Source: Triticum aestivum (lineage: Eukaryota; Streptophyta; Magnoliopsida; Poales; Poaceae). From it: 64,000 bases of DNA. The notes beneath the pieces were generated by a model. That model saw only the letters and a program-made list of their open reading frames with translations. It made no database searches and was not told where the DNA came from. Of the stretch, positions 1-9,899 are shown piece by piece. Each line of letters begins with the position of its first letter. Position 1 is the stretch's first letter. The DNA lies in contig NC_057798.1 in assembly GCF_018294505.1 (NCBI RefSeq), forward strand, positions 369,436,199 through 369,500,198. Direction: 5' to 3'. A program made the position numbers and the translations under genes.

Positions 1-3
1 TAA
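1..3 (+). pseudogene. Stop codon of an off-window DUF295 paralogue (inferred)
   Basis: The window opens with TAA followed by AGTTCATTTC. In the inverted copy on the right, the DUF295-type reading frame ends with TGA followed by the same AGTTCATTTC (53985 and below). The alignment therefore places a stop codon of a paralogous gene at bases 1-3, with its coding region left of the window on the plus strand. This is an inference from the duplication alone; no coding sequence of that copy is visible. Confidence 0.45.
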
Positions 4-399
4 AGTTCATTTCGTTGCTTGTTATTTGTTGTGTGGTGAAAACTTTAGTAATTATAATGTATCCTCGTTGTCGATGTGGGTTGATGACCTGTTGTATGTA
101 ATAAAATGATATCCTTGTGATAAACTTACTAAATTTATGAATGGCTTTAGAGTCGCTTCTCTGAGTGAGTGGTGCGACGAGGCAAAAAACAATTTTCCGA
201 ATACATAATTGTACGTGCATTGCAACAGGTTATCGGATGAGGCCAATCAACAATAGTAGTACACTATTTGTACTAGCTTCACATGCTTCGCGCGTCGGGC
301 GGGTGTTTTTACTGTGGCCATATGTTAATGTGTTCGCTGTACGTAACCAGCACCTCGAATCCTCGATACTAGTACTATATAGTAAGTAGTAGGAGTAGT

Positions 400-600
400 A
401 GGGTGGCATGGGCCAGAACAAGCATTCACTTCCAGGAGTATGGCACACGCCACCACCACGACATCCATCTGACACCATATTATTTCTATGACTCCGTGCT
501 AGAGCAATCTCTTCAACCTCATCGTTTCTCTAACTTCAGCCATCGCGCGGCGGGCGAGGTGGGGGTTTGCCGATAGTCGGTTTTCCTCAACTGCGGTCCC
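400..600 (+). repeat. Direct repeat copy 1 (partner 1605-1800)
   Basis: The block starting GGGTGGCATGGGCC and running through TTTGCCGATAGTCGG to CCCACTTGTAAG recurs in the same orientation at 1605-1800 with moderate divergence, an offset of about 1.2 kb. It includes the CATTCAC and GGCACACGCCACC landmarks in both copies. It looks like an old local tandem duplication inside the gene flank and has no coding potential that I trust. Confidence 0.75.
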
Positions 601-1033
601 ACTTGTAAGGCCAACTCCAACGCATGACCCCAAATGGACCTCCGTTTTGCACGAACTCCAACGATAATTTTGACTAGAAAAGGAAGAGCAAAGAAAACAA
701 GAACCACAAGAATACATTTTACTACTCTAGAAGATATCCAACTTCCATAACTGCTCCTGTAAGTTGGATTAGTGCCTTCTTGATGCATTCATTGTTGATC
801 TGCAGAGGCTCGATCTTGCCTGCTTCTTTCTTCTTCGAGTGTAAAGAAGTAGACGTTGCTTCCTCGCATCTAGTCTCATGTCTAGCCTCTATTCTAGTAG
901 GAGTATCAACAAGTGCACTAGTCTCATCTCTAGCCTCTATGCTAGCTAAAAGTGCTAGAACATCTACTAAATTGCGCTCTATCAATATATGGATGTACTC
1001 TTCTTTCCAATACAAAAACTTGCATCCATTCTA

Positions 1034-1157
1034 CTCCCTCCGTTGCACAATACATGCCTTCTATTTGTCAAAATATATATGTATCTAGACATGTTTTAGT
1101 ATATAGGTACATTCATTTTTGGACAAATGGAAGTCAAGTATTTTGGAACGGAGGGAG
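1034..1157. mobile_element. Stowaway-type MITE (Tc1/mariner)
   Basis: The ends are CTCCCTCCGTTGC and GAACGGAGGGAG, flanked by TA at 1032-1033 and 1158-1159. About 124 bp, no coding capacity, internally self-complementary as expected of the family. The same insertion sits at the matching place in the right arm (52872-52969), so it predates the inverted duplication. Confidence 0.85.
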
Positions 1158-1604
1158 TACACAATAAATTTTTTAAGTTAGCACAACTAGTCTAATCCGA
1201 GAGCACAACCGAAGATTTGGTCGGGTTCTTCCTCCTTTTGCCGACACGTGGGACATCCAGCATCCAGGTCATGTCATGCAAGAAAATAGAGTGGTAGTTG
1301 AAGCCACGTGATGTGCATCTTGGGTTAAACTGTAAATAGAATCTTACTACTCTTGAGTAACTCCAAAAGCGGCCACCGAAGATCTTTATTGGATTGGTTT
1401 TTCATCACCAACACGTCGAGGTGAAAGATGTGCAGGTTCAGTGGGTCCTCTTGCGTATTCACTGACATGTGGGACCGCATGTGAGCAAATAGACGATGGG
1501 CTCCACGCGTCCGCTAGCTGGCTGAGAAGAGAGATAGAGGAGGGCTGAGCACGGACTACAAGAAATTTGTTCTACGTACCTCGATATAGGCTCGGTATAG
1601 TGGG

Positions 1605-1800
1605 GTGGCATGGGCCATAACTAGCATTCACGTCTAGCAGTACGGCACACGCCACCCACACGAGTCCCATCCAACACCAATTTTCTTGGAGTCCATGCTA
1701 CAACCATCTTCTCCCTCCCATTTTCTCAGCCATCACGAGGTGGGCGGGGTGGGGGTTTGCCGATAGTCGGTTTGCTCAACTATGGTCCCACTTGTAAGTG
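1605..1800 (+). repeat. Direct repeat copy 2 (partner 400-600)
   Basis: Second copy of the GGTGGCATGGGCC to CCCACTTGTAAG block, same orientation as 400-600. It starts where the inverted duplication is interrupted in the right arm, so its inverted partner is not in the window. Confidence 0.75.
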
Positions 1801-2127
1801 AAAATGCAACGCCACATGCATTCCCGCTTGAGCGGCGTGCCGGACCAACCGTGTGGGGGTGCGACGCGAACACGGCTAGCTTTTCCTTTTGAATGCATAA
1901 CTTGTAAAATTTGGTTCTGCTCCATGGCGCGACCGATAGATAGAAAATAACGATTTTGCTAGAGTAATGAGAAGTTCGGTTCTGGCGCCGTTCATGCATG
2001 GAGTACATACGAAAATTATGAAGTTGATGCGAAAGGTAAGATAATTACTAGTAGTATCATATAGTACTACATGGATTTGACGGAAAGATAAAAATACATA
2101 CGGATCCATCAACGACATCCTCACGCC

Positions 2128-2700
2128 CTAGTGCACCGGGTCACCAACTGACGTGTGAGGAGCAGCGGCATTGGCGGCGAGCTCAACGTGCTTCTGAACA
2201 ATGTCGTCCAAGGTTGCCCTGCGGTCCAAGAAGGCCAGCGTCCTATCGTCCTCCTCTTGCATGTAGTAGTCCTTGTGGACGATTTGCACATAGACGTGGG
2301 TGATTGTGTCGATGATGTCTTGCTGCGCAAGGCGCTGCGTGGAGAGCGTGACCTCGAGGTGGACATTCTCTGGTGCGACGGCGGGCAGTCGCAGGGCCAC
2401 CAGTGCGTCGAAGAGGTTGTCACCATAGTGGCTGTTGAGGGTGGCGGGTATCGCAGAGCCTGGGTGCGTCGGCTGGAGGCATACGTCAAAGTCGTCCGCG
2501 AGCTTCTTGACGACGGTGAACTTGTCGAGGAAACCAACGAGGACCTCGTCGAACAAGGAGACGAAGTTGTCGTCCAAGCATCCCCTTGCCCTAGCAGCCT
2601 CAAGCAATACTACCTGGAGACGTTCCTTGATGCCGGGCCGTAGGCTGGCGTCATGGACCATCTGGCACAGCCGGCTGATGCTCACGCTCATCGCCTCCAT
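2128..2700 (-). CDS. Unrecognised intronless 190-residue protein
   Basis: Open reading frame of 190 codons with an ATG at 2700 in a good plant context (GCCCATGG) and a TAG at 2128. Third positions are strongly G/C, as in many grass single-exon genes, and unlike the AT-rich flanks; the long frames on the opposite strand are shadows of this bias. The product is acidic and rich in Leu, Val, Ala and Asp, with no signal peptide, membrane segment or zinc motif visible. The N-terminal third (RLCQMVHDASLRPGIKERL) reads as amphipathic helix. I do not recognise the family. It lies beyond the inverted-duplication arm, so no second copy is present here. It could be a lineage-specific gene or a captured fragment. 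Confidence 0.5.
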   Translation of the reverse strand: MEAMSVSISRLCQMVHDASLRPGIKERLQVVLLEAARARGCLDDNFVSLFDEVLVGFLDKFTVVKKLADDFDVCLQPTHPGSAIPATLNSHYGDNLFDALVALRLPAVAPENVHLEVTLSTQRLAQQDIIDTITHVYVQIVHKDYYMQEEDDRTLAFLDRRATLDDIVQKHVELAANAAAPHTSVGDPVH

Positions 2701-4138
2701 GGGCCTAGCTTAGTTTCTAGTCAACTGATCTTGCGATTCGAGTGATCACTCTTGCCCTTGGTTAGCATGCGTAGGTGCGTAGGATTTCGTACTACTCCTC
2801 GGCCCTCTACTGCACCTGCCTTTGGCTGTATGATAGGTGGGCCAGCCACCCCTTGGGCCCATGTGTCATTCACCCAAAGGCAGTTGCCGTAAGTCAATGA
2901 AGCTGCGTCCCCCTCCGTGCCGGTGCAGTATAGTCATCTCACCGGACCTCTAGTTGGTGCCAAATGAGAGAAGTTTGATGTTTACTGGTTCATTGGTCCC
3001 CTTTGCATTTTGCGCCAAGTTTTGACCTTTGATTTAACTAATAAAATGTTAATGCATGTAAACAAAAATGTTGTGTAAGTCACCTTACGAAAACCAAATA
3101 ATCCCAAAACACTTAGGCACGGTGTATTAACTCCCTCCTTGTTTCTTATTTCGTGACATATCAACCAATGAGAGATGTGGACCGTGCATGCTTTCAATGA
3201 CTTGAGACTACCAAACATGACATGCAGTGTTTAGTTCATTGCATGTAATCCTATTTGTACTCTAGTTAGCAAAAAGACATTTAGTTCTCTCGCCGATAGG
3301 AATAAAACACCATGTATTTATTTACATAGGGAGTAGTACATTTTTTGTGACATGCATTACTAGATATTGCTAGTCAAATACTAAAATCCAGATGGACGTG
3401 GTAGTACTCCTAAATCCAGACGGTGGTGCTACTAGTACTAGTAGTAGTACTACCAATGTAGTAGTAGGAGTACTAGCAATGTACTACCCGTTGGTCAAAT
3501 TATTACGTGCTGCTCCTCACAGTGAAGTGACAAGACCCTGCGCTGGAGATGACACCTGAGTATAGGCGCCATGTTCGGCATACCATAGTTAGCCTCACCG
3601 TCTGCAGTCACTATCATCATGGCTATAGAGCTAGCCTGCTTACAACTAGCCATGTTCGACATAATTTCCCGTTCGTAGATGCCCGTGCATTGCACGGAAC
3701 ACCAAGATTGGGGGTGGACGGCGCCGGCAGCGGCCATCGCGCCAGATTTTTACACGACCTTCTAGATGTGGTGGGGAGGAGATAAGGTTGATTGTGAGAG
3801 ACAAGGAGTTGTTTGTAAATAGGGAACACGTGCGGGCATCTTTTTGCAAAAAATGAGAAGCTTGGTTTGTATGCGTCAGATCTAGATCCAACGGCTGTTG
3901 GTGAAAGATGGGAGGCACAACATCATCACCAACTCAGGACCTGTTTGATTCGCAGGATTTTGAAAATGCAGGAATAGGACACGACAATATGACAAGTTTC
4001 AAACTGATATTACAAATGTTAGGAGTAATGTTGCACCTATGAAGAGGGAATTACTAGGAAGTTTACGTAAGAACTTTCGTTACTTTAGGTGGATGCAGCA
4101 TTATCGTACAAACTAATATCCACCGCCCTGACAAGTCA
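2701..4138. other. Non-genic spacer between the 190-codon ORF and the F-box gene
   Basis: No credible gene. About 3000-3065 resembles the first part of the MITE at 5175-5382 (TTTTGACC, then ATGTTAATGCATGT), so it is probably a MITE relic. 3425-3490 is a TAG/TAC-rich low-complexity stretch. 3955-4000 (CCTGTTTGATTCGCAGG...GGAATAGG) resembles the end of a Tourist-like MITE, but I could not find the other end. Confidence 0.4.
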
Positions 4139-4447
4139 CTAATCGGCAAATAAGTTTTCGAGTCTCTGTCCACTTGATGTTTCAAAAACAAATTCAGCTT
4201 CTGCAGAGACTTTGTCATTTAGGCTTACACGCTTGCGGTGATCAGCACGCCATTCAATGTTGCGCCAGAGAACGCCAAACCTCATTACCTTGAGCACACT
4301 TGCCTGCAGAACAAAGAACCTGGCCAATTTAATCTCAGATGTGCTGCCTCGGTAGTCGATCAAATCAATTTCTGTAAGATGGAGATCAAGGCATTCGATG
4401 AGATTGTTATAGTGCAGCACATTTTTGACTTTCGGGTCTTTTTTTAT
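4139..4447 (-). CDS. F-box gene exon 3 (FBD domain)
   Basis: Acceptor CTTTTGCAG before 4447, then 102 codons to TAG. It contains the FBD hallmarks IECLDLHL, IDYRGSTSEIKLARFFVL and VLKVMRF. It is separated from exon 2 by a 1.19 kb intron expanded by a microsatellite and two MITEs. Confidence 0.82.
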   Translation of the reverse strand: MKKDPKVKNVLHYNNLIECLDLHLTEIDLIDYRGSTSEIKLARFFVLQASVLKVMRFGVLWRNIEWRADHRKRVSLNDKVSAEAEFVFETSSGQRLENLFAD

Positions 4448-4555
4448 CTGCAAAAGAAGAGAACATATTAGAGCAACTGGCTGTATAAGATTGCCATGTC
4501 ATCAAGAGGTACCAATATCGTTTGCTCATACGATAGGGTTGGCTGGCTAGTGATA

Positions 4556-4557
<2 letters not shown>

Positions 4558-4621
<64 letters not shown>
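4558..4621. repeat. (CT)n microsatellite, about 31 units
   Basis: Uninterrupted TC dinucleotides of about 62 bp inside intron 2 of the F-box gene. Long ORFs across it on the minus strand (Arg-Glu repeats) are artefacts. Confidence 0.97.
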
Positions 4622-4625
<4 letters not shown>

Positions 4626-5049
4626 GTTTCCTCTCATTTAACTAGGAGAACGTGAAGAGCTTGGGCATTTGTTGCCTTCCACTATGTGGCCGATGCCATA
4701 TTTCACAAAAGTATGCCACATAATACGCATCGATGTCAAATCAAAAGATTTAGGCACCACTCTCGCGATGTGAGAGAGTTGGCACCGCTGTGCACATAGA
4801 CCCACATGTATAAACAAATCAATCAAACCAACTACACCAGCCTCTCACTCTCCCAAACAAGTGTTTTTTTATTGCCTCAGTCCTCTCTCTCTCCCACGCA
4901 GTGTTTTTTCATTGCGTGAGTTAATTTGGCACCGGAGCAAAGTAGGTGATCCAGATTGGGGCACCAGGTGAGCAATGGAGGGGCATCGATGCCAAATGTA
5001 TCACACGTGAATTTGGCACATGTTTTGGCCTACATAGCCCACTTTTGTA

Positions 5050-5172
5050 CTCCCTCCGTCCCAAAATTCTTGTCTTAAATTTGTCTAAATATGGATGTAT
5101 CTAGTTACATTTTAGTGTTAGATACATCCGTATCTAAACAAATGTAAGACAAGAATTTTGGGACGGAGGGAA
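5050..5172. mobile_element. Stowaway-type MITE
   Basis: 123 bp with near-perfect long inverted repeats: CTCCCTCCGTCCCAAAATTC at the left end and its complement at the right. TA at 5048-5049 and 5173-5174. Most of the element can fold into a hairpin. It lies in intron 2 of the F-box gene and abuts the next MITE. Confidence 0.93.
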
Positions 5173-5174
5173 TA

Positions 5175-5382
5175 CTACCTCATATTTAGTATACAATTTT
5201 GACCATAGATTTACCTAAGAAAATGCCAATGCATGTCACTAAAAATTACACCATTTGAAATTATGTTCAAATACGAATCCAATGATATAGTTCTTAGTGA
5301 CATGCATTAACATTTTGTCAGTTAAATCTATGGTCAAATTTTGATACTACAAAATTGGTAGAGTAAACCAGGACGGAGGTAG
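5175..5382. mobile_element. Second Stowaway-like MITE sharing a TA with its neighbour
   Basis: 208 bp from CTACCTC to GAGGTAG, with internal complementarity (TTTTGACCATAGATTTA against TAAATCTATGGTCAAA; ATGCATGTCACTAA against TTAGTGACATGCAT). TA at 5173-5174 (shared with the preceding MITE) and at 5383-5384. Confidence 0.8.
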
Positions 5383-5640
5383 TACTTGCTCTTAGGGTAA
5401 CCATAGAGTTACTGGAATAGTCTAAGTTACTTTCCACTATGACTAGCCTAGGCTACTATAGTAGTACATCATAAAAATGATGCAGGTGATCACGTGAGAA
5501 AAAAAATATTAAAAACATTTCTTTTGGTGCAGTGCGTAGATGCAGTTTTGAAAACTACACTTGTCATCGTAATTTGGGAAAATTACAAAAAAATTGAGCT
5601 ACGTTGTGATTACCGTTTAATTATAGGAAAGAAGTTTCAC

Positions 5641-5775
5641 CTTGATGAGTAGCTTCTCCGTGCACAAAAAGCATGTAAGGAATCCAACAACTTGATCCAG
5701 ATTGGGGCCGATAGATTTTAGTGCTAAGATCTTCACTGTGCGCATGGACTGGGTCAAGCTTGTGGGAATCATTTT
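5641..5775 (-). CDS. F-box gene exon 2
   Basis: 135 bp, 45 codons, phase 0 at both ends. Acceptor TCTTCCAG at its 5' side, donor AAG/GTGAAA at its 3' side. It encodes the conserved KMIP...SMRTVKILALKSIGPNLDQVVGF-type linker that precedes FBD domains in this family, recognised by pattern, not by search. Confidence 0.8.
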
Positions 5776-5857
5776 CTGGAAGACGATCGTAAATACATCA
5801 AGAAGAAATTTAAAAATGTGAATTTCAAGAAGACGGAGAAGAAGATGAGTGATGTAC

Positions 5858-6739
5858 CTAAACGATTATAGATCCAATAAAGAGTTCGGAGAATTTGGCA
5901 GACGAGTACACCAACGCTGTCAATTTCGGCGCGTCAATGACACTGATTTTTGTTGGACCTTCTAGATCGGATGCAAGCAATCTCTCAAGGAAACGCGCAT
6001 TCTCAGTGACCATAACGTGGAACAACTGGAGTGATCTCTTCCCAATTGATGTCTTGTTGCGGGGCCAGCAAGACACATAAATCCATCGGAGATTCGTCGA
6101 GGCGATGTGGAGGCTAATGAACCCGTGGATCTGCTCAAGACGAAGGTACTCGAGCGTAGTACAACTACGGAGTAGGTGCCCCATAGCCTTCTTCGAGATG
6201 ACAATGTCGAAGAGGTCGAGCTGCTTGAGTTGAGGGAGAAGAAGGGTGGGCGCGGCATTAATCTGGGGAAGATAGCAGGAGCTGAAGCTGGCGCGGTGCA
6301 GCGTTGGTGTGAGGCGGAGCGCGGACGGCGGCAGAGAGCGACATCTTCCAGCTTCAAAGCTGAGCTCCTCGAGCTGATCTAGGGCGGGGGATAAGAACCA
6401 CTCGTCGAACTTGGGTTGGACCTTGCAGTTGGTACTAAACATGCGGATGTCAAGGCGTGTGGCTAGCCCAGGGTGCGATGAAAGGATCTTGGAGACTGCG
6501 GCCATGCGTTTGCAATCCCCGTCGTAGAGGCAGTTGTCGACGGTCAGGTTGAGGGGGATACGACGCCAGAGGGGGCACCACCGCCGGGAGAGCAGGGCGG
6601 TCCGCACGGCAGATTTGGTGGGGAGGAGGCCGATGATGACGAGCAGCATGTTGTCATGGAGGCTTCTGATGAAGTCCAGGCTCGCTGGATGTGGTTTTGG
6701 CTCGAGCCGCCTCCGCTTGTTGGCTGCCTCACTGTCCAT
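5858..6739 (-). CDS. F-box gene exon 1 (F-box and LRR-like part)
   Basis: 293 codons plus TAG. I chose the ATG at 6739 because the reading frame upstream of it has only a GTG. The donor follows the TAG immediately (GT at 5857-5856). The F-box core WCPLWRRIPLNL is intact. Confidence 0.85.
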   Translation of the reverse strand: MDSEAANKRRRLEPKPHPASLDFIRSLHDNMLLVIIGLLPTKSAVRTALLSRRWCPLWRRIPLNLTVDNCLYDGDCKRMAAVSKILSSHPGLATRLDIRMFSTNCKVQPKFDEWFLSPALDQLEELSFEAGRCRSLPPSALRLTPTLHRASFSSCYLPQINAAPTLLLPQLKQLDLFDIVISKKAMGHLLRSCTTLEYLRLEQIHGFISLHIASTNLRWIYVSCWPRNKTSIGKRSLQLFHVMVTENARFLERLLASDLEGPTKISVIDAPKLTALVYSSAKFSELFIGSIIV

Positions 6740-6839
6740 CTCAACCGGCAGCGAGCCAGTGTACACGTGTGCTGGTGTGTGTTGTGTGCTGGGTGTGCGC
6801 TAGTGCGTCCTTCTGTGCATGCCACCACACACTGGTGAA

Positions 6840-7100
6840 TTGTGTGCGAGTGCGTCCTTCACGCGCAAGAAGTGTTTCCTCAATGCGCCCTCAATTTACT
6901 AGCATGCGGGGTGCTACCCCGAGTGGTTTCAACTTTGTTTACTTCACCGCGTGTCAGATGGGCCTCTAGTTTACTTATTTTGCACCCACTGCCATATGGG
7001 CCAACACACAAAGATACAGAACACGAGCTGACAAGGAAGCATGTGGATTGGTTGACCGGTCAACTAAACAATATATGGAGCTATCTGCTGACACAATGAG
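6840..7100. other. 5' flank of the F-box gene, no gene seen
   Basis: GTGTG-rich stretch upstream of the F-box start (6770-6870) and then unremarkable sequence. I saw no clear TATA element on the minus strand. It passes into the purine-rich repeat. Confidence 0.3.
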
Positions 7101-7177
7101 CGTATCCGTCGGTATAGAGAATTCGAGTGAGAGGGGAGGCCCATGAGAGATAGCAGAGAGAGATAGAGAAAGAGCTA

Positions 7178-7420
7178 CTCCCTCTGTTCGATAATATAGT
7201 TCCAACATTTTTTTTAAGTCAAACTTTTGAAACTTTGACCAAGTTTATAAAGAAATTACTTATATCTACAATACCAAAGATAAATGATAGCATGAAGTAA
7301 GTACATGTTGTGATGAATCTAATGATCGTTCCAGATGTAAATGTTTTTCTCCACATATACATGGTCAAAATTTTCTGAGGTTTGACTTTTCAAAACATCC
7401 ATATGCTTATGGACGTGATA
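7178..7420. mobile_element. Stowaway-like MITE relic in unit 1
   Basis: Begins CTCCCTCTGTTCGATAATAT after TA at 7176-7177, contains AAGTCAAACTTTTGAAACTTTGACC, and contains a complementary AGGTTTGACTTTT near the other end. The right terminus is eroded. The same element is present at 8572-8815 in unit 2, so it was amplified together with the tandem unit. Confidence 0.6.
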
Positions 7421-8066
7421 GAGTCCCTAACTATATAGAGAGAGAGAGAAAGAGAGAGAGAGAGATAGAAAGAGTGAGTGAAAAAAGTGTGTGTGCGTGT
7501 GTGAAAGAGACATGGGCAACACACGATAAAAGTAGAGAAAAAGTATGTGTGTCTTATGCAAACATATCACACATGCATCTTCGACAACGGAGGCAAGGTG
7601 AGGAGATAGTGTGTGGTTGTTTGGAACCGAGAGAGTGAGACCCCTAGCACGTGGACAAGAGGGGTCTGACAAACTAGGGAGAGAGGTCGAGAGAGACGTA
7701 CGGAGAAAATGCAGACATGGGGAGGAGAGAGTGTATGTTTGTCATAGAGAGATCCCCTGGAGATTGTGATGGGATTACATGGGTGGGAGATCGAGTGACA
7801 AGGTGTGTGCGTGATAGAAGATGCCCCGAGAGATATCGAGATAGACGTATGGATGGAAGGAGAGAATACGTGTGTTCCTGATGGCTAGTAAGAGATAATC
7901 ATACTTAGGAGGGGGGGGGAGTGCTTGCGCCTATGATGGAGTGAGGGATTATGGTACTTAGGGGGGTGCATGTCACATGGAGAGAGAATAAGGGTGGAGA
8001 GTGTTGAACGGGTCTATATGTATAGCGCGAGCGAGACATGTGTATGTCTGAACAAGGGAGATATAA

Positions 8067-8494
8067 GGTCAGTTTGGCTTGCGTCCTGAGCATCTTTTGC
8101 CTGGCCTGGGGTTGTGGCTGGATTTCATGCACGCTTGTTTGGTTGCTACCCTGTGAAAAAGAAAGCCCGCCTGGCCTGGGTTCCCTTGCACTTTAATTAG
8201 CCTGGCTGGACTCCATACACTGCAAGAAGCCTGGCCCATGCGATCGATTTTGAACGCCTGGCCGTGCCTGGTCGTGCGGCCACGAGGCTAACAGCAACAT
8301 GGATGGATATTAGCATTAAATAATTTCTGCATGGATTGATTGATGGGACGTTGATGCTTTGCCTGGCCCAGGCATGAACCAAACGCTTCAGCACCACACA
8401 AGCCCGGCCAGGAAGAAATATTTTACATCTGACGTCCACACCAGGCAATACTGCGCATCAAGGCATGAGGGTCAGGTTACAAACCAAACTGACC
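8067..8494. mobile_element. Tourist-like (PIF/Harbinger) MITE, 428 bp
   Basis: Terminal inverted repeats GGTCAGTTTGGCTTG at the left and its near-complement CAAACCAAACTGACC at the right. TAA precedes the left end (8064-8066) and TAA is found two bases after the right end (8497-8499), close to a 3 bp target duplication. The interior is unlike the GA-rich surroundings and holds at least six GCCTGGCC-type palindromic cores. The junction of repeat units 2 and 3 (near 9480), which lacks this insert, serves as an empty-site comparison. Confidence 0.75.
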
Positions 8495-8571
8495 AATAAA
8501 GTTTGAGAGAGATTGAGGAGCCCCGAGAAGGCTGAGTGGTGCGTCAGATAGCTGAGAGGGGGAAAGAGATA

Positions 8572-8815
8572 TTCCATCCGCTCGATAATGCAGTGCATGT
8601 AAATTTTTTAGAAGTCAAACTTTGGAAACTTTGATCAGGTTTACACAAATGTTATTTTTATCTACAATACCAAAGATACATCATACAAAACTACATCTCA
8701 TGGTGAATCTAATGGTATATGTTTGCCGTACTAGATGTAATTGTTTTTCTCCACGTACATGGTCAAACTTTGTGATGTTTGACTTTTCAATAAATCTATA
8801 TGCTATGGACCAAGG
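8572..8815. mobile_element. Stowaway-like MITE relic in unit 2
   Basis: Begins TTCCATCCGCTCGATAATGC and shares the interior of the element at 7178-7420 (GTCAAACTTT, CTACAATACCAAAGATA, TGTTTTTCTCCAC, CATGGTCAAA). Both ends have lost the canonical terminal bases. Confidence 0.55.
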
Positions 8816-9681
8816 AGAGTGCCTAAGTCGAGACAGATCAAGTGCGTGTGAAGGAGAATGAGTAAGTGTGCAAAAATAGTATGTGTGTGAAAGAGAAAGT
8901 GACAACAAACGATAAATTAGAGAGAGAGTGTGTTTTTTTGTTTCTTATGCGAACATATCACACATGCATCTCCGAGATGGAAAAGTGAGGCGAGGAGATA
9001 CACGAAGATAGCTAGTGTGTGATTGTTTGCAACAAAGAGAGACACCCCTATAGCACATGTCCAATAGAGGTCTGGTCAACAAGGAAAAAAGGTCGAGAGG
9101 GACACATGGATGGCATGGACGCATGGGGAGGGAGAGAGGGTGTGTTTGTGATAGAGAGATCCCCTCGAGATCGTGAGGGGACTATATGGGTGGCAGATCG
9201 AGGGAGTGCGTGCGCGATAGAAAGATGCCCCGAGAGAAATTGAGATAGACCATGCACATGTTTGTGATGGAGACTAAGATTAGCTAGTCATATACATATA
9301 GGGGGGACTACGTGTGCCTACAATTGAGTGAGAGACCATCATACTTGGCTTGCTAGGCACGAGATTGTGTGTTTGTGTGTGCGTGTGAGATGGAGAGAGA
9401 ACGAGGGAGAGAGATAGAGTTTTAGATGGGCCTATCGAGTGCGAGTGAGATATGCATGTGTATGTGTGACCCAGGTGGATGGAGAGTTTGAGAGAGGGGG
9501 GAAGAGCTCCGAGATGACAGAGTGGTGCGTGAGAGAGTTACGGGCAAAGAGCCAAGGAATTTGTGTGCGTACGATGAGTGCACCAAGATATCTAGCTTGG
9601 ACTAGCTAGAGAATCATACATAGTGTGCGAGAGAGACCTATAAATGGTGTATATATGCATGCGAACTAGAAAGACCCCCTC

Positions 9682-9698
9682 CCACACACACACACACA

Positions 9699-9742
<44 letters not shown>

Positions 9743-9830
9743 TGGAGAGAAAGGGAGAGGGACCAACAAGGTTTTTGTGTTGGATGCGTGCGGCAGATTG
9801 TCGGCGAGAGAGAGAGAAAGAGAGAGAGAG

Positions 9831-9864
<34 letters not shown>
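9682..9864. repeat. (CA)n and (GA)n microsatellites
   Basis: A (CA) run at 9683-9700 is followed by GA runs at about 9702-9742 and 9804-9864. They form the 3' part of the purine-rich repeat. The Ser-Leu and Arg-Glu ORFs across it are artefacts. Confidence 0.95.
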
Positions 9865-9865
<1 letters not shown>

Positions 9866-9899
9866 AGGAGTCTGGGAGAGGGGGAGGTCGCGTTTTATG

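Larger units (their letters stand above)
1..1606 (+). repeat. Left arm of a 1.6 kb inverted duplication
   Basis: Reading 53985 down to 52421 on the minus strand reproduces bases 1-1606 almost colinearly, with scattered substitutions and small indels (roughly nine in ten bases or better by eye). Shared landmarks include the stretch near 230-390, a Stowaway MITE at 1034-1157, and the block around 1560-1606. The arm represents the 3' flank of a DUF295-type gene. It may continue left of the window. At 1606 similarity stops on the other arm because an LTR begins there. Confidence 0.9.
4139..6739 (-). pseudogene. F-box/LRR/FBD-type gene, three exons, stop codon at the exon 1 boundary
   Basis: The encoded protein is of the grass F-box/FBD class, whose members are usually substrate adaptors of SCF ubiquitin ligases. 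Exon 1 (6739-5858) begins at an ATG (MDSEAANKRRRLEP) and encodes an F-box around residues 20-62 with the hallmark LLPTKSAVRTALLSRRW, followed by LRR-like repeats. Exon 2 (5775-5641) encodes KMIPTSLTQSMRTVKILAL and beyond. Exon 3 (4447-4139) encodes the FBD domain (NLIECLDLHLTEIDLIDYRG) and ends at TAG. Exons 2 and 3 join in phase 0 with good splice sites. The last codon of exon 1 is TAG, directly before the donor GTACAT, where relatives (from memory) have a glutamine. This would truncate the protein before FBD. A weak in-frame donor six bases upstream (GTTTAG) could bypass it, so loss of function is likely but not certain. Confidence 0.85.

Noticed and set aside
1551..1575. GGACTACAAGAAATTTG as a CACTA transposon terminus
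   Set aside because: It resembles CACTACAAGAAA, but the first bases differ, the inverted copy at about 52465 is even less similar, and there is no 3 bp duplication or subterminal array beside it.
2155..2643. 162-codon plus-strand and 160-codon minus-strand frames
   Set aside because: Shadows of the GC3-rich 190-codon ORF at 2128-2700.
3672..3700. GCCCGTGCATTGCACGG as part of a known repeat
   Set aside because: The phrase is common in Triticeae repeats, but I could not find element ends, so no feature is claimed.
4407..4637. Open frame of Arg-Glu repeats on the minus strand
   Set aside because: It is the translation of the (CT)n microsatellite in the F-box gene's intron.
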